From assembly GCF_014650335.1 (NCBI RefSeq), contig NZ_BMUT01000005.1:159021-205561 (forward strand): a stretch of 46,541 bases of DNA, read 5' to 3'. The translations under genes were made by a program, and so were the position numbers. The notes beneath the pieces were generated by a model that saw only the letters and a program-made list of their open reading frames with translations, searched no databases and was not told the origin of the DNA. Within the stretch, counting starts at the first letter, position 1. Each line of letters begins with the position of its first letter. Below are positions 21,999-30,797 of the stretch, one piece after another. Source of the stretch: Streptomyces hiroshimensis (lineage in GTDB: Bacteria; Actinomycetota; Actinomycetes; Streptomycetales; Streptomycetaceae).

Positions 21999-22616
21999 AT
22001 GGGCCTCTTCAGCCGCAAGCAGAGCGCAACCCCCGCCGTCCCCGCCCCGCGCGCCGTCGACCCCGCGCTGGCCGCACTGACCGGCGACTACACCATCGAC
22101 CCCGCCCACAGCAGCATCGGCTTCACCGTCCGCCACGCGATGGTCACCAACGTCAAGGGCGCCTTCACCGAGCACGAGGGCACCCTCGGCCTCGACGGCA
22201 CCGACCCCTCCCGCTCCACCGCCTCCATCGACGTGCGCATCGCGAGCGTCGACACCGGCATGAAGGACCGCGACGCCCACCTGCGCGGCGACGACTTCTT
22301 CGACGCCGAGCGCTTCCCCGTGATGAGCTTCCGCTCCACCGCCGCCGAGCAGCTCGGCGGGGACCGCTACCGCATCACCGGCGACCTGACCATCAAGGAC
22401 GTCACCCGCCCGCTCTCCATCGACCTGGAGTTCAACGGCTCGGCCACCGACGTCTACGGCAACGAGCGCGTCGGCTTCGAGGGCGGCGCCGAGATCCTGC
22501 GCTCCGACTGGGGCCTGACCTGGAACGCCGCCCTGGAGACCGGCGGGGTCATGGTCAGCGACAAGGTGAAGCTGACCTTCGACATCTCCGCGGTCAAGGC
22601 CGCCCCCCAGGCCTGA
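21999..22616 (+). CDS. YceI family lipid-binding-like protein
   Basis: A 205-residue YceI-domain protein. The ATG at 21999 (MGLFSRKQSATPAVP) has AAGGAG 6 nt upstream; there is no signal peptide, so unlike E. coli YceI it is probably cytosolic. The lipocalin-like beta-barrel starts at GDYTIDPAHSSIGFTVRHAMVTNVKGAFTEHEGTL and runs to SDWGLTWNAALETGGVMVSDKVKLTFDISAVK, all standard family landmarks. YceI proteins bind isoprenoid or polyisoprenoid-type lipids; the role in streptomycetes is uncertain. Paired MarR-type operators upstream suggest induction by phenolic or oxidative signals. The convergent monooxygenase ends 10 bp away. Confidence 0.92.
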   Translation: MGLFSRKQSATPAVPAPRAVDPALAALTGDYTIDPAHSSIGFTVRHAMVTNVKGAFTEHEGTLGLDGTDPSRSTASIDVRIASVDTGMKDRDAHLRGDDFFDAERFPVMSFRSTAAEQLGGDRYRITGDLTIKDVTRPLSIDLEFNGSATDVYGNERVGFEGGAEILRSDWGLTWNAALETGGVMVSDKVKLTFDISAVKAAPQA

Positions 22617-22626
22617 CCGTGCGGTG

Positions 22627-24138
<1,512 letters not shown>

Positions 24139-24175
24139 GCCCTCATGAAAGACCGCCCGGGCAGAAAACGCAACC

Positions 24176-24216
24176 GAGTAACAAAAGATTCTGAGTAACG
24201 ACATCTCTGCTAGAGT
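24176..24216 (+). promoter_or_regulatory. Divergent promoter with GAGTAAC direct repeats
   Basis: GAGTAAC occurs at 24176-24182 and 24193-24199 (17-bp spacing) between the monooxygenase and tetR. A plus-strand -10 TAGAGT (24211-24216), with TTCTGA 16 bp upstream, would start transcription on or next to the tetR GTG at 24223, giving a leaderless mRNA. The repeats are a candidate binding site for the adjacent TetR. Confidence 0.45.
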
Positions 24217-24222
24217 GGCAGC

Positions 24223-24855
24223 GTGACCGAGGAGACCGGGCTGCGGGAGCGCAAGAAGCAGCGCACGCGGCAGACGCTGTCCGAGACCGCGATCGCGCTC
24301 TTCCTGGAGCGCGGCTTCGACCAGGTGTCGGTGGCCGAGGTGGCGGCGGCCGCGGAGGTGTCGAAGCCGACGCTGTTCCGCTACTTCCCCGCCAAGGAGG
24401 ACCTGGCCCTCCACCGCATCGCCGACCACCAGGGGGAGGCAGCACGCGTCGTACGCGACCGGGCGCCGGGCGAGTCCCCGCTGGCCGCCCTGCGCGCCCA
24501 CTTCCACGCCCGGCTCGACGCCCGTGACCCCATCACGGGCCTGTGCGACGTGCCCGCCGTGCTGGCCTTCCGGGACATGCTCTACTCGACGCCGAGCCTG
24601 CAGGCCCGCCTCGTGCGCTATGCCGCCGAGGACGAACGCGCGTTGGCCGAGGCCCTGGAAGAGGCGGGGGCGGACGAGGTGACGGCGCGGCTGGTGGCGA
24701 CGCAGATCATCGCCGTCCACCACGTCCTCGCGCGGGACAACTGGGTGCGCCTTTCGGCCGGGAGCATCACCGGCGCCGTCCTGGCCGCGGCCCACGCCGA
24801 CGCCGAGCGGGCGTACGACCTGCTCGGCGCCGGGCTGGCGATTCAAGGGCTGTGA
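24223..24855 (+). CDS. TetR family regulator beside the monooxygenase
   Basis: A 210-residue TetR regulator, GTG start. The N-terminal HTH is clear: RKKQRTRQTLSETAIALFLERGFDQVSVAEVAAAAEVSKPTLFRYFPAKEDL. The C-terminal ligand domain is helical and specific to this subgroup. It is divergent from the FAD monooxygenase with an 84-bp shared promoter region, so it most likely represses that gene and itself, responding to the enzyme's aromatic substrate. The last codons and stop lie in a 20-bp tandem duplication (24841-24880). Confidence 0.92.
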   Translation: MTEETGLRERKKQRTRQTLSETAIALFLERGFDQVSVAEVAAAAEVSKPTLFRYFPAKEDLALHRIADHQGEAARVVRDRAPGESPLAALRAHFHARLDARDPITGLCDVPAVLAFRDMLYSTPSLQARLVRYAAEDERALAEALEEAGADEVTARLVATQIIAVHHVLARDNWVRLSAGSITGAVLAAAHADAERAYDLLGAGLAIQGL

Positions 24856-24880
24856 CGCCCGTTCAAGGGCTGTGACACCC
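24841..24880. repeat. 20-bp tandem duplication at the tetR end
   Basis: Two adjacent 20-bp copies, ATTCAAGGGCTGTGACGCCC and GTTCAAGGGCTGTGACACCC, differ at two bases. The first contains the tetR stop codon; the second is non-coding. It looks like a simple slippage duplication. Confidence 0.7.
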
Positions 24881-24889
24881 GTGACGTCT

Positions 24890-24925
24890 GCCGCGCGCCC
24901 CCGGCTGCGCTCCGGGGCGCGCGGC
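24890..24925. terminator. Terminator between convergent tetR and cimA
   Basis: A stem of 12 GC pairs (GCCGCGCGCCCC with GGGGCGCGCGGC) directly between the tetR stop and the cimA stop, likely bidirectional; there is no T-tract. Confidence 0.65.
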
Positions 24926-24930
24926 GCGGC

Positions 24931-26538
24931 TCACTCCAGCGGCTCGACGCCCGCCCGCCGCAGCCCGTACGCATAGGCGTCGTCGAGCGCCTGCCACGAG
25001 GCGGCGATGACGTTCTCGGCGACGCCGACCGTCGACCACTCGCCGCGCTCGTCGCTCGTGGAGACCAGGACGCGGGTGATCGACCCCGTGCCGCGGCCGC
25101 CCTCCAGGATGCGCACCTTGTAGTCGGTCAGCTTGAGCGCGGCCAGCTGCGGATAGATGCGCTCCAGGGCGACGCGCAGCGCCCGGTCCAGGGCGTCGAC
25201 GGGGCCGTTGCCCTCGGCCGTCGCGACGATGCGCTCGCCCTTGGCCCACAGCTTCACGGTGGCCTCGTTGGCGTGGATGCCGTCCGGCCGGTCCTCGGCG
25301 ATGGCCCGCCAGGACTCCACGCGGTAGTAGCGCCGGGCGCGCCCCTCGGCCTCCTCGCGCAGCAGCAGCTCGAACGAGGCGTCGGCCGCCTCGTAGGTGT
25401 AGCCCGCCAGTTCGCGCTCCTTGACCCGCTCCACGACGCGGCCGATCAGCTCCCGGTCGCCGCCGAGGTCGACCCCGAGCTCCTTGCCCTTGAGTTCGAT
25501 GGAGGCGCGGCCGGCCATGTCGGAGACCAGCATGCGCATGGTGTTGCCGACCCGCTCGGGGTCGATGTGCTGGTACAGGTCCGGGTCGACCTTGATCGCG
25601 GAGGCGTGCAGGCCGGCCTTGTGCGCGAACGCCGAGACGCCCACGTAGGGCTGGTGCGTGGACGGCGTGAGGTTGACGACCTCGGCGATGGCGTGCGAGA
25701 TGCGCGTCATCTCGGCCAGCGCCCCCTGCGGCAGCACCCGGCGGCCGTACTTGATCTCCAGGGCGGCGACGACGGGGAAGAGGTTGGCGTTGCCGACGCG
25801 CTCGCCGTAGCCGTTGGCGGTGCACTGCACGTGCGTGGCGCCGGCGTCCACGGCGGCGAGGGTGTTGGCGACCGCGCAACCGGTGTCGTCCTGCGCGTGG
25901 ATGCCGAGGCGCGCCCCGGTCGCCTCGATGACCTCCCGTACGGTCTCGCCGACCTGCGCGGGGAGCATTCCGCCGTTGGTGTCGCACAGCACGACGACGT
26001 CGGCGCCCGCCTCGTACGCGGCGCGGACGACTTGGAGGGCGTAGTCCGGGTTGGCCCGGTACCCGTCGAAGAAGTGCTCGCAGTCGATGAAGACGCGGCG
26101 GCCGTGCCCGCGCAGGTACGAGACGGTGTCCCGCACCATGGCGAGGTTCTCGTCGAGCGTGGTGCGCAGGGCGAGTTCGACGTGGCGGTCGTGGGACTTG
26201 GCGACCAGGGTGATCACCGGGGCGCCGGAGTCGAGCAGCGCGGCGACCTGCCGGTCGTCCTCGGCGCGCACGCCCGCCTTGCGCGTCGCGCCGAAGGCGA
26301 CGAGCTGCGCGTGGCGGAAGTCGATCTCCTCCTGGGCGCGCTGGAAGAACTCGGTGTCCCGGGGGTTGGCGCCCGGCCAGCCGCCCTCGATGAAGCCGAC
26401 GCCGAAGTCGTCCAGGTGCCGGGCGATGGTCAGCTTGTCCGCGACGGTGAGGTTGATGCCCTCGCGCTGCGCGCCGTCGCGCAGGGTGGTGTCGAAGACG
26501 TGAAAGCGATCGTCGGGGCCGTCGGTTGCGTCCGTCAT
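24931..26538 (-). CDS. cimA: Citramalate synthase
   Basis: A 535-residue protein of the HMG-CoA lyase/LeuA-like TIM-barrel family. Landmarks are FDTTLRDGAQREGINLTVADKL (~14-35), the cation and catalytic region GIHAQDDTGCAVANTL, and NGYGERVGNANLFPVV, plus the C-terminal LeuA-type allosteric domain ending near residue 530. Length and DTTLRDGAQREG point to the CimA/LeuA2 group, which condenses pyruvate and acetyl-CoA to citramalate, a threonine-independent route to 2-oxobutyrate and isoleucine. leuB and ilvE of the same pathway lie upstream on this strand. The ATG at 26538 has AGGAG 10 nt upstream. A leader peptide and terminator precede it, suggesting isoleucine-controlled attenuation, and the C-terminal domain probably gives feedback inhibition. 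Confidence 0.93.
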   Translation of the reverse strand: MTDATDGPDDRFHVFDTTLRDGAQREGINLTVADKLTIARHLDDFGVGFIEGGWPGANPRDTEFFQRAQEEIDFRHAQLVAFGATRKAGVRAEDDRQVAALLDSGAPVITLVAKSHDRHVELALRTTLDENLAMVRDTVSYLRGHGRRVFIDCEHFFDGYRANPDYALQVVRAAYEAGADVVVLCDTNGGMLPAQVGETVREVIEATGARLGIHAQDDTGCAVANTLAAVDAGATHVQCTANGYGERVGNANLFPVVAALEIKYGRRVLPQGALAEMTRISHAIAEVVNLTPSTHQPYVGVSAFAHKAGLHASAIKVDPDLYQHIDPERVGNTMRMLVSDMAGRASIELKGKELGVDLGGDRELIGRVVERVKERELAGYTYEAADASFELLLREEAEGRARRYYRVESWRAIAEDRPDGIHANEATVKLWAKGERIVATAEGNGPVDALDRALRVALERIYPQLAALKLTDYKVRILEGGRGTGSITRVLVSTSDERGEWSTVGVAENVIAASWQALDDAYAYGLRRAGVEPLE

Positions 26539-26640
26539 GCTGCTCTGACTCCTGTGAGGATGTCGGTCTACCGGAATTACCCGTTCCACCGTCCCCATGC
26601 TCACCCTCGCCCTGCGTCCTCCGGCGTGGGGTGGTCCGGA

Positions 26641-26672
26641 AAACACAAAAACCTCTCGCGGGTGCGAGAGGT
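26641..26672 (-). terminator. Attenuator-like terminator in the cimA leader
   Basis: On the minus strand, ACCTCTCGC-ACCC-GCGAGAGGT, a perfect 9-bp stem, is followed by TTTT-G-T-G-TTT. It lies 103 bp before the cimA start and 56 bp after the leader peptide stop. It could instead terminate the upstream transporter gene, but the leader peptide between them favours attenuation. Confidence 0.7.
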
Positions 26673-26697
26673 CTGCGCGCGGGTCTGGGACGACGGT

Positions 26698-26738
26698 GTC
26701 CGCTCCGTACGGGGTGGTACGGGGCGGTCACTGCGGAC
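26698..26738 (-). promoter_or_regulatory. Leader RNA hairpin before the attenuator
   Basis: On the minus strand GTCCGC (26733-26738) pairs with GCGGAC (26698-26703), enclosing CCGTAC/GTACGG (26717-26722 with 26705-26710). The first arm overlaps the end of the leader peptide frame, the position of the 1:2 hairpin in ribosome-mediated attenuators. The alternative antiterminator fold was not computed. Confidence 0.45.
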
Positions 26739-26778
26739 CGGCGCGCCTGCTGCCAATAATCATGGCGAACGGGAGCAT
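26728..26778 (-). CDS. Putative cimA leader peptide with Ile-Ile codons
   Basis: A 16-residue frame, MLPFAMIIGSRRAGPQ, with AGGA 7 nt upstream of its ATG. Residues 7-8 are two consecutive ATT isoleucine codons (26755-26760), a codon seldom used in this GC-rich genome, where ATC dominates. It sits between a transporter gene and cimA, followed by a hairpin overlapping its stop and then an intrinsic terminator. By analogy with amino-acid operon leaders, slow decoding at the Ile codons would prevent termination. A -10-like TATGCT overlaps the start (26773-26778), so an alternative is a promoter with a shorter leader starting at the second ATG (26763). Confidence 0.6.
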   Translation of the reverse strand: MLPFAMIIGSRRAGPQ

Positions 26779-26821
26779 AGGTGCATCCTGGCACACGCCG
26801 GGCCCGCAGTGCGGACGGGTC

Positions 26822-28159
26822 TCAGGATGCGGGCACCTTGCCCGCCTCCGGCTCGCCCTGGGGTGCACCGGCCCCCACCCGCTTGAGGTCGATGTCGCGC
26901 GTCTCCCGCATCGTCAGGTAGACGACCAGCGACACCGCGGCGCAGCCCGCCACGTACCAGTAGAAGCCCGACTCGATGCCGCCCTTCTTGAACCACAGGG
27001 CCACGTACTCGGCCGTCCCGCCGAAGAGCGCGTTGGCGATGGCGTACGGCAGGGCGACGCCCAGCGACCGGATGCCCGTCGGGAACAGCTCGGCCTTCAC
27101 GCACGCGTTGATCGAGGTGTAGCCGGTGACGACGACCAGGGCGAGCAGGGACAGGCCGAGGGCCGGCCAGAACGAGCCCGCGTGCTTGAGCATGGTCATG
27201 ATCGGCACGGTGAGGAAGGTGGAGCCCACCGCGAAGGTGATCAGCAGGGGGCGGCGGCCGATGCGGTCGGAGAGGGCGCCCGCGAGGGGCTGCAGGCAGG
27301 CGAAGACGATCAGCGCGCAGAAACTGACCAGGGTCGCGGTCTGCTTGGGCAGGCCCGCGCTGTTGGAGAGGTACTTCGTCAGGTAGGTGGTGTACGTGTA
27401 GTACGCGACGGTGCCGCCCATGGTGAGGGCGATGACGAGGAACGCCTCGCGCTTGTGCCGCATGAGGGCCCGGATGGTGCCGCGCTCGGCGACGGCCTCG
27501 GCGCTCTCTCCCGTGCCCTCCTCCGTGGCCTCCGTGTACGCCTCCGTCTCCAGCATGTTGCGCCGGAGGTAGAAGATGACGGCCGCCCCGAGCGCGCCCA
27601 CGACGAAGGGGATGCGCCAGCCCCAGCTGTGCAGCTCGCCGCTGGAGAGCGTGTGCTGCAGGACGATCTGCAGCCCCAGGCCGAGGATCTGCCCCGCCGT
27701 CATGGAGACGTACTGGAAGCTGGAGGCGAAGCCGCGGCGGCCGGGCGCGGAGGCCTCCGTCAGGTACGTGGCGCTGGCCGCGTACTCCCCTCCCACCGAC
27801 AGGCCCTGCAGCAGCCGGGCGACGAGGAGGACGGCGACGCCGCCGTAGCCCGCGACCGCGTAGGTCGGGGCGACCGCGATGAGCACGGCGGAGGCGGACA
27901 TCAGGCTGACGGTCAGCGTGAGCGCCGCCTTGCGGCCCTTGCGGTCACCGACCCGGCCGAGCAGCCAGCCGCCCACGGGGCGCATGAAGAAGCCGACGGC
28001 GAAGATGCCGGCGGTGTTCATCAGCTTCGCGGTGTCGTTGCCCGCGGGGAAGAAGGCGCCCGCGAAGTACGTCGCGAACGACGCGTAGACGAACCAGTCG
28101 AACCACTCGACCATGTTGCCGGCCGAGCCGACCCAGATCTTCTTCCAGTGCTGTCCCAT
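26822..28159 (-). CDS. MHS-type MFS transporter (proton symporter)
   Basis: A 445-residue, 12-helix major facilitator of the metabolite:H+ symporter group (ProP, KgtP, ShiA relatives). Signatures are GNMVEWFDWFVYASFATYFAGAFF at the start, GRVGDRKGRKAAL between helices 2 and 3, RLLQGLSVGGEYAASATYLTEASAPGRRGF, and GALSDRIGRRPLL in the second half. Likely substrates are small organic acids, betaines or similar; none can be chosen. It lies between ilvE and cimA on the same strand, but with its own 184-bp upstream region containing a long inverted repeat, so it is probably separately regulated. Confidence 0.9.
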   Translation of the reverse strand: MGQHWKKIWVGSAGNMVEWFDWFVYASFATYFAGAFFPAGNDTAKLMNTAGIFAVGFFMRPVGGWLLGRVGDRKGRKAALTLTVSLMSASAVLIAVAPTYAVAGYGGVAVLLVARLLQGLSVGGEYAASATYLTEASAPGRRGFASSFQYVSMTAGQILGLGLQIVLQHTLSSGELHSWGWRIPFVVGALGAAVIFYLRRNMLETEAYTEATEEGTGESAEAVAERGTIRALMRHKREAFLVIALTMGGTVAYYTYTTYLTKYLSNSAGLPKQTATLVSFCALIVFACLQPLAGALSDRIGRRPLLITFAVGSTFLTVPIMTMLKHAGSFWPALGLSLLALVVVTGYTSINACVKAELFPTGIRSLGVALPYAIANALFGGTAEYVALWFKKGGIESGFYWYVAGCAAVSLVVYLTMRETRDIDLKRVGAGAPQGEPEAGKVPAS

Positions 28160-28223
28160 GGTCGATCACGGTGGCGGAACGCACGGGGCCGGACAAGGGT
28201 CCGGGTGACAACGATCATGCGTA

Positions 28224-28260
28224 CTTGCGTGCGTTGCGTTCACGGCGCAACGCACGCAAG
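28224..28260. promoter_or_regulatory. 15-bp perfect inverted repeat upstream of the MHS transporter
   Basis: CTTGCGTGCGTTGCG and its exact complement flank a 7-bp spacer (28239-28245). It lies 65 bp upstream of the transporter start and 84 bp past the ilvE stop. It could be the ilvE terminator (no T-tract) or an operator for a dimeric regulator; the GTGCGTTGCG internal repetition favours a binding site slightly. Confidence 0.55.
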
Positions 28261-28275
28261 CATCACGTGCACACG

Positions 28276-28335
28276 TACGGACGGCCGTATGGACAGCCGC
28301 ACGGACAGCCGCACGGGCGGGCGTATGGACAGCGG
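28276..28335. repeat. 12-bp tandem repeat, five units
   Basis: TACGGACGGCCG, TATGGACAGCCG, CACGGACAGCCG, CACGGGCGGGCG and TATGGACAGCGG follow one another exactly. The array ends 8 bp from the ilvE stop. The 12-bp period keeps a reading frame on both strands, but no gene covers it. Confidence 0.75.
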
Positions 28336-28343
28336 CGCGGGCC

Positions 28344-29429
28344 TCAGCCCAGCGGGTGCATCCAGCCGTGGGTGTCCTCGGCGGCGCCGGTCTGGATGTC
28401 GAGGAGCGCCTTGCGGAGCTTCATCGTGACCTCGCCCGGCTGCCCGTCGGCGACCGTCCAGCCGTCACGGGCGGACTTCACGGTGCCGACCGGGGTGATG
28501 ACGGCGGCGGTGCCGCAGGCGAAGACCTCGGTGAGGGTGCCGTCGGCGCAGCCGTTCTTCCAGTCGTCCACGGAGATGCGGCCCTCGGCGACCTCGTAGC
28601 CGAGGTCGGCGGCGATCGTCATCAGCGAGGCGCGGGTGATGCCGGGGAGGAGCGAGCCGGTGAGCTCGGGGGTGACGATCTTGTCCCCGTACACGAAGTA
28701 CAGGTTCATGCCGCCCATTTCCTCGATCCAGCGGCGCTCGATGGCGTCCAGCCAGACGACCTGGTCGCAGCCGTGCTCCATGGCCTGGGCCTGGGCGACG
28801 AGGGAGGCCGCGTAGTTGCCGCCGGCCTTGGCGGCACCGGTGCCGCCGGGGCACGCGCGCACGTACTCCTCGCTCAGCCACACCGAGACGGGCTTCACGC
28901 CGCCGGGGAAGTAGGCGCCGGCGGGCGAGGCGATGACCACGAACATGTACTCGTTGGCCGGGCGGACGCCCAGGCCCACCTCGGTCGCGAACATGAACGG
29001 GCGCAGGTACAGCGAGGCCTCGCCGGAGCCGGGCACCCAGGCGTTGTCCTGCTTCACCAGGGCGTCGCACGCCTCGATGAAGGTCTCGACGGGCAGTTCC
29101 GGCATGGCCAGGCGGCGGGCGGAGGCCTGCAGGCGGCGGGCGTTCTCCTCCGGCCGGAAGATGGCCACGGAGCCGTCGGGCTGGCGGTACGCCTTGGCGC
29201 CCTCGAAGATCGTCTGCGCGTAGTGCAGCGTCATGTTCGCCGGGTCGATCGACAGCGGCGCGTACGGAACGAGCTGGCCGTCGTGCCAGCCACGGCCTTC
29301 CGTCCACTTGATCGTCACCATGTGGTCGGTGAAGTGGCGGCCGAAGCCGGGGTTGGCCAGGATCTGCTCCCGCTCCGCGTCCGACAGCGGGTGCGAAGAG
29401 GGCTTGAGCTCGATCGTGGGCGTCGTCAT
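28344..29429 (-). CDS. ilvE: Branched-chain amino-acid aminotransferase
   Basis: A 361-residue fold-type IV PLP enzyme of the IlvE type II group. Key parts are [56 protein letters not shown], and the PLP-lysine region [21 protein letters not shown] (KxGGNYA); [30 protein letters not shown] follows. It performs the last step of Leu, Ile and Val synthesis and the first step of their breakdown. The ATG at 29429 ([12 protein letters not shown]) has AAGGA 9 nt upstream. leuB is upstream on the same strand, 194 bp away. A 7-bp hairpin CCCTGAC/GTCAGGG lies in that gap; no leader peptide with repeated Leu/Ile/Val codons was found. Confidence 0.96.
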   Translation of the reverse strand: MTTPTIELKPSSHPLSDAEREQILANPGFGRHFTDHMVTIKWTEGRGWHDGQLVPYAPLSIDPANMTLHYAQTIFEGAKAYRQPDGSVAIFRPEENARRLQASARRLAMPELPVETFIEACDALVKQDNAWVPGSGEASLYLRPFMFATEVGLGVRPANEYMFVVIASPAGAYFPGGVKPVSVWLSEEYVRACPGGTGAAKAGGNYAASLVAQAQAMEHGCDQVVWLDAIERRWIEEMGGMNLYFVYGDKIVTPELTGSLLPGITRASLMTIAADLGYEVAEGRISVDDWKNGCADGTLTEVFACGTAAVITPVGTVKSARDGWTVADGQPGEVTMKLRKALLDIQTGAAEDTHGWMHPLG

Positions 29430-29623
29430 GAGTGCGTGTCCTTCACCTTTGTGTGTGGCGGACCGCGAGCTCGCCCCGTCCCTGACGGTGTCAGGGCATC
29501 CGAGCTTCCCCTCATGCCGCGGCCCCACGTTCGATTATCGCTCGTGGGGCCGTGGACGGAAAACGTGCGCGCGGCCCGGGTCGATGGTCGCACCCCGCCG
29601 CGCGCTGAGACAGCGGCCGGGTG

Positions 29624-30667
29624 CTAGCCGGCTACGCGCCGGGCGAGGGCGTCTCCGGTCTCGTCCGTCGAGCGCGGGGCGGCGCCGTCACGCTCGGCGA
29701 GGTCGTCGGCGACCGCCGCCTCGATGCGGGCGGCCTCGGCCTCGTAGCCGAGGTGACGCAGCAGCAGGGCGACGGAGAGCACCGTGGCCGTGGGGTCGGC
29801 CTTGCCGGTGCCCGCGATGTCGGGCGCGGAGCCGTGGACGGGCTCGAACATGGACGGGAACGCGCCGTCGGGGTTGATGTTGCCGGAGGCGGCGAGGCCG
29901 ATGCCGCCGGTCACGGCCGCGGCGAGGTCGGTGAGGATGTCACCGAAGAGGTTGTCGGTGACGATCACGTCGAACTGCTCGGGCCGGGTGACCAGAAAGA
30001 TGGTCGCCGCGTCCACATGCAGGTAGTCGGTGGTGACCTCGGGGTACTCCCGGCCGACCCGGTCGAAGACGCTCTTCCACAGCTGTCCGGCGTAGACGAG
30101 GACGTTGTTCTTGTGGACGAGGGTCAGCTTCTTGCGGGGGCGGGCCTGGGCCCGCTCGTAGGCGTCGCGCACCACGCGCTCCACGCCCAGGGCGGTGTTG
30201 ACGCTGACCTCGGTGGCGACCTCGGCGGGGGTGCCGGTGCGCAGGGAGCCGCCGTTGCCGGTGTACGGGCCCTCGGTGCCCTCCCGTACGACGACGAAGT
30301 CGATGTCGGGGCGGCCGGCGAGCGGGGTCGCCGTGTGGGGGAAGAGCTTCGAGGGCCGCAGGTTGACGTAGTGGTCGAAGGCGAACCGCAGCTTGAGCAG
30401 CAGACCGCGCTCCAGGACGCCGGCGGGCACGGAGGGGTCGCCGATCGCCCCGAGCAGGATCGCGTCGTGACCCTTGAGGGACTCGAGCTCGGCGTCGGGC
30501 AGGATCTCGCCGGTCGCGTGATAGCGCCGGGCACCGAGGTCGTACTCCTCGGTCTCCAGCTTCACATCCGAGGGGAGGACCGCCGAGAGCACCTTGAGGC
30601 CCTGGGCCACGACTTCCCGGCCGATTCCGTCACCGGGGATCACTGCGAGGCGAATGCTGCGAGACAT
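29624..30667 (-). CDS. leuB: 3-Isopropylmalate dehydrogenase
   Basis: A 347-residue decarboxylating dehydrogenase, start [20 protein letters not shown] at 30667 (a frame to 30703 lacks a ribosome site). Visible are the NAD-binding and substrate elements: [18 protein letters not shown], the catalytic region [33 protein letters not shown] and [23 protein letters not shown] with the metal-binding Asp residues. It belongs to the short actinobacterial LeuB group. It oxidises 3-isopropylmalate in leucine synthesis and 3-methylmalate from the CimA branch to isoleucine, linking it to cimA in this window. Confidence 0.96.
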   Translation of the reverse strand: MSRSIRLAVIPGDGIGREVVAQGLKVLSAVLPSDVKLETEEYDLGARRYHATGEILPDAELESLKGHDAILLGAIGDPSVPAGVLERGLLLKLRFAFDHYVNLRPSKLFPHTATPLAGRPDIDFVVVREGTEGPYTGNGGSLRTGTPAEVATEVSVNTALGVERVVRDAYERAQARPRKKLTLVHKNNVLVYAGQLWKSVFDRVGREYPEVTTDYLHVDAATIFLVTRPEQFDVIVTDNLFGDILTDLAAAVTGGIGLAASGNINPDGAFPSMFEPVHGSAPDIAGTGKADPTATVLSVALLLRHLGYEAEAARIEAAVADDLAERDGAAPRSTDETGDALARRVAG

Positions 30668-30735
30668 ACCGGGACCGTACTCCCCCGTCCCGCTGGATGA
30701 CACACGTCGTCCACAATGCGGACAGATTGCGCTCC

Positions 30736-30768
30736 AGTCAGGTCACGTTCACCCAAAGTCCGCAACGA
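30736..30768 (+). promoter_or_regulatory. PHO-box-like direct repeats
   Basis: Three 11-bp units in a row, AGTCAGGTCAC, GTTCACCCAAA and GTCCGCAACGA; the middle one begins with the perfect streptomycete PhoP core GTTCACC. A further GTTGACC lies at 30788-30794, next to the ATG. The sites precede a secreted phosphatase-like gene, fitting phosphate control by PhoP; binding is inferred. Confidence 0.45.
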
Positions 30769-30797
30769 AGTTGCCGCTTCCTGGCACGTTGACCGTC

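Noticed and set aside
24841..24880. The 20-bp duplication as an operator or attachment core
   Set aside because: It is only two imperfect adjacent copies spanning a stop codon; simple slippage explains it.
29430..29623. A leader peptide attenuator before ilvE, like that of cimA
   Set aside because: The gap has a small CCCTGAC/GTCAGGG hairpin but no short frame rich in Leu, Ile or Val codons and no terminator with a T-tract.
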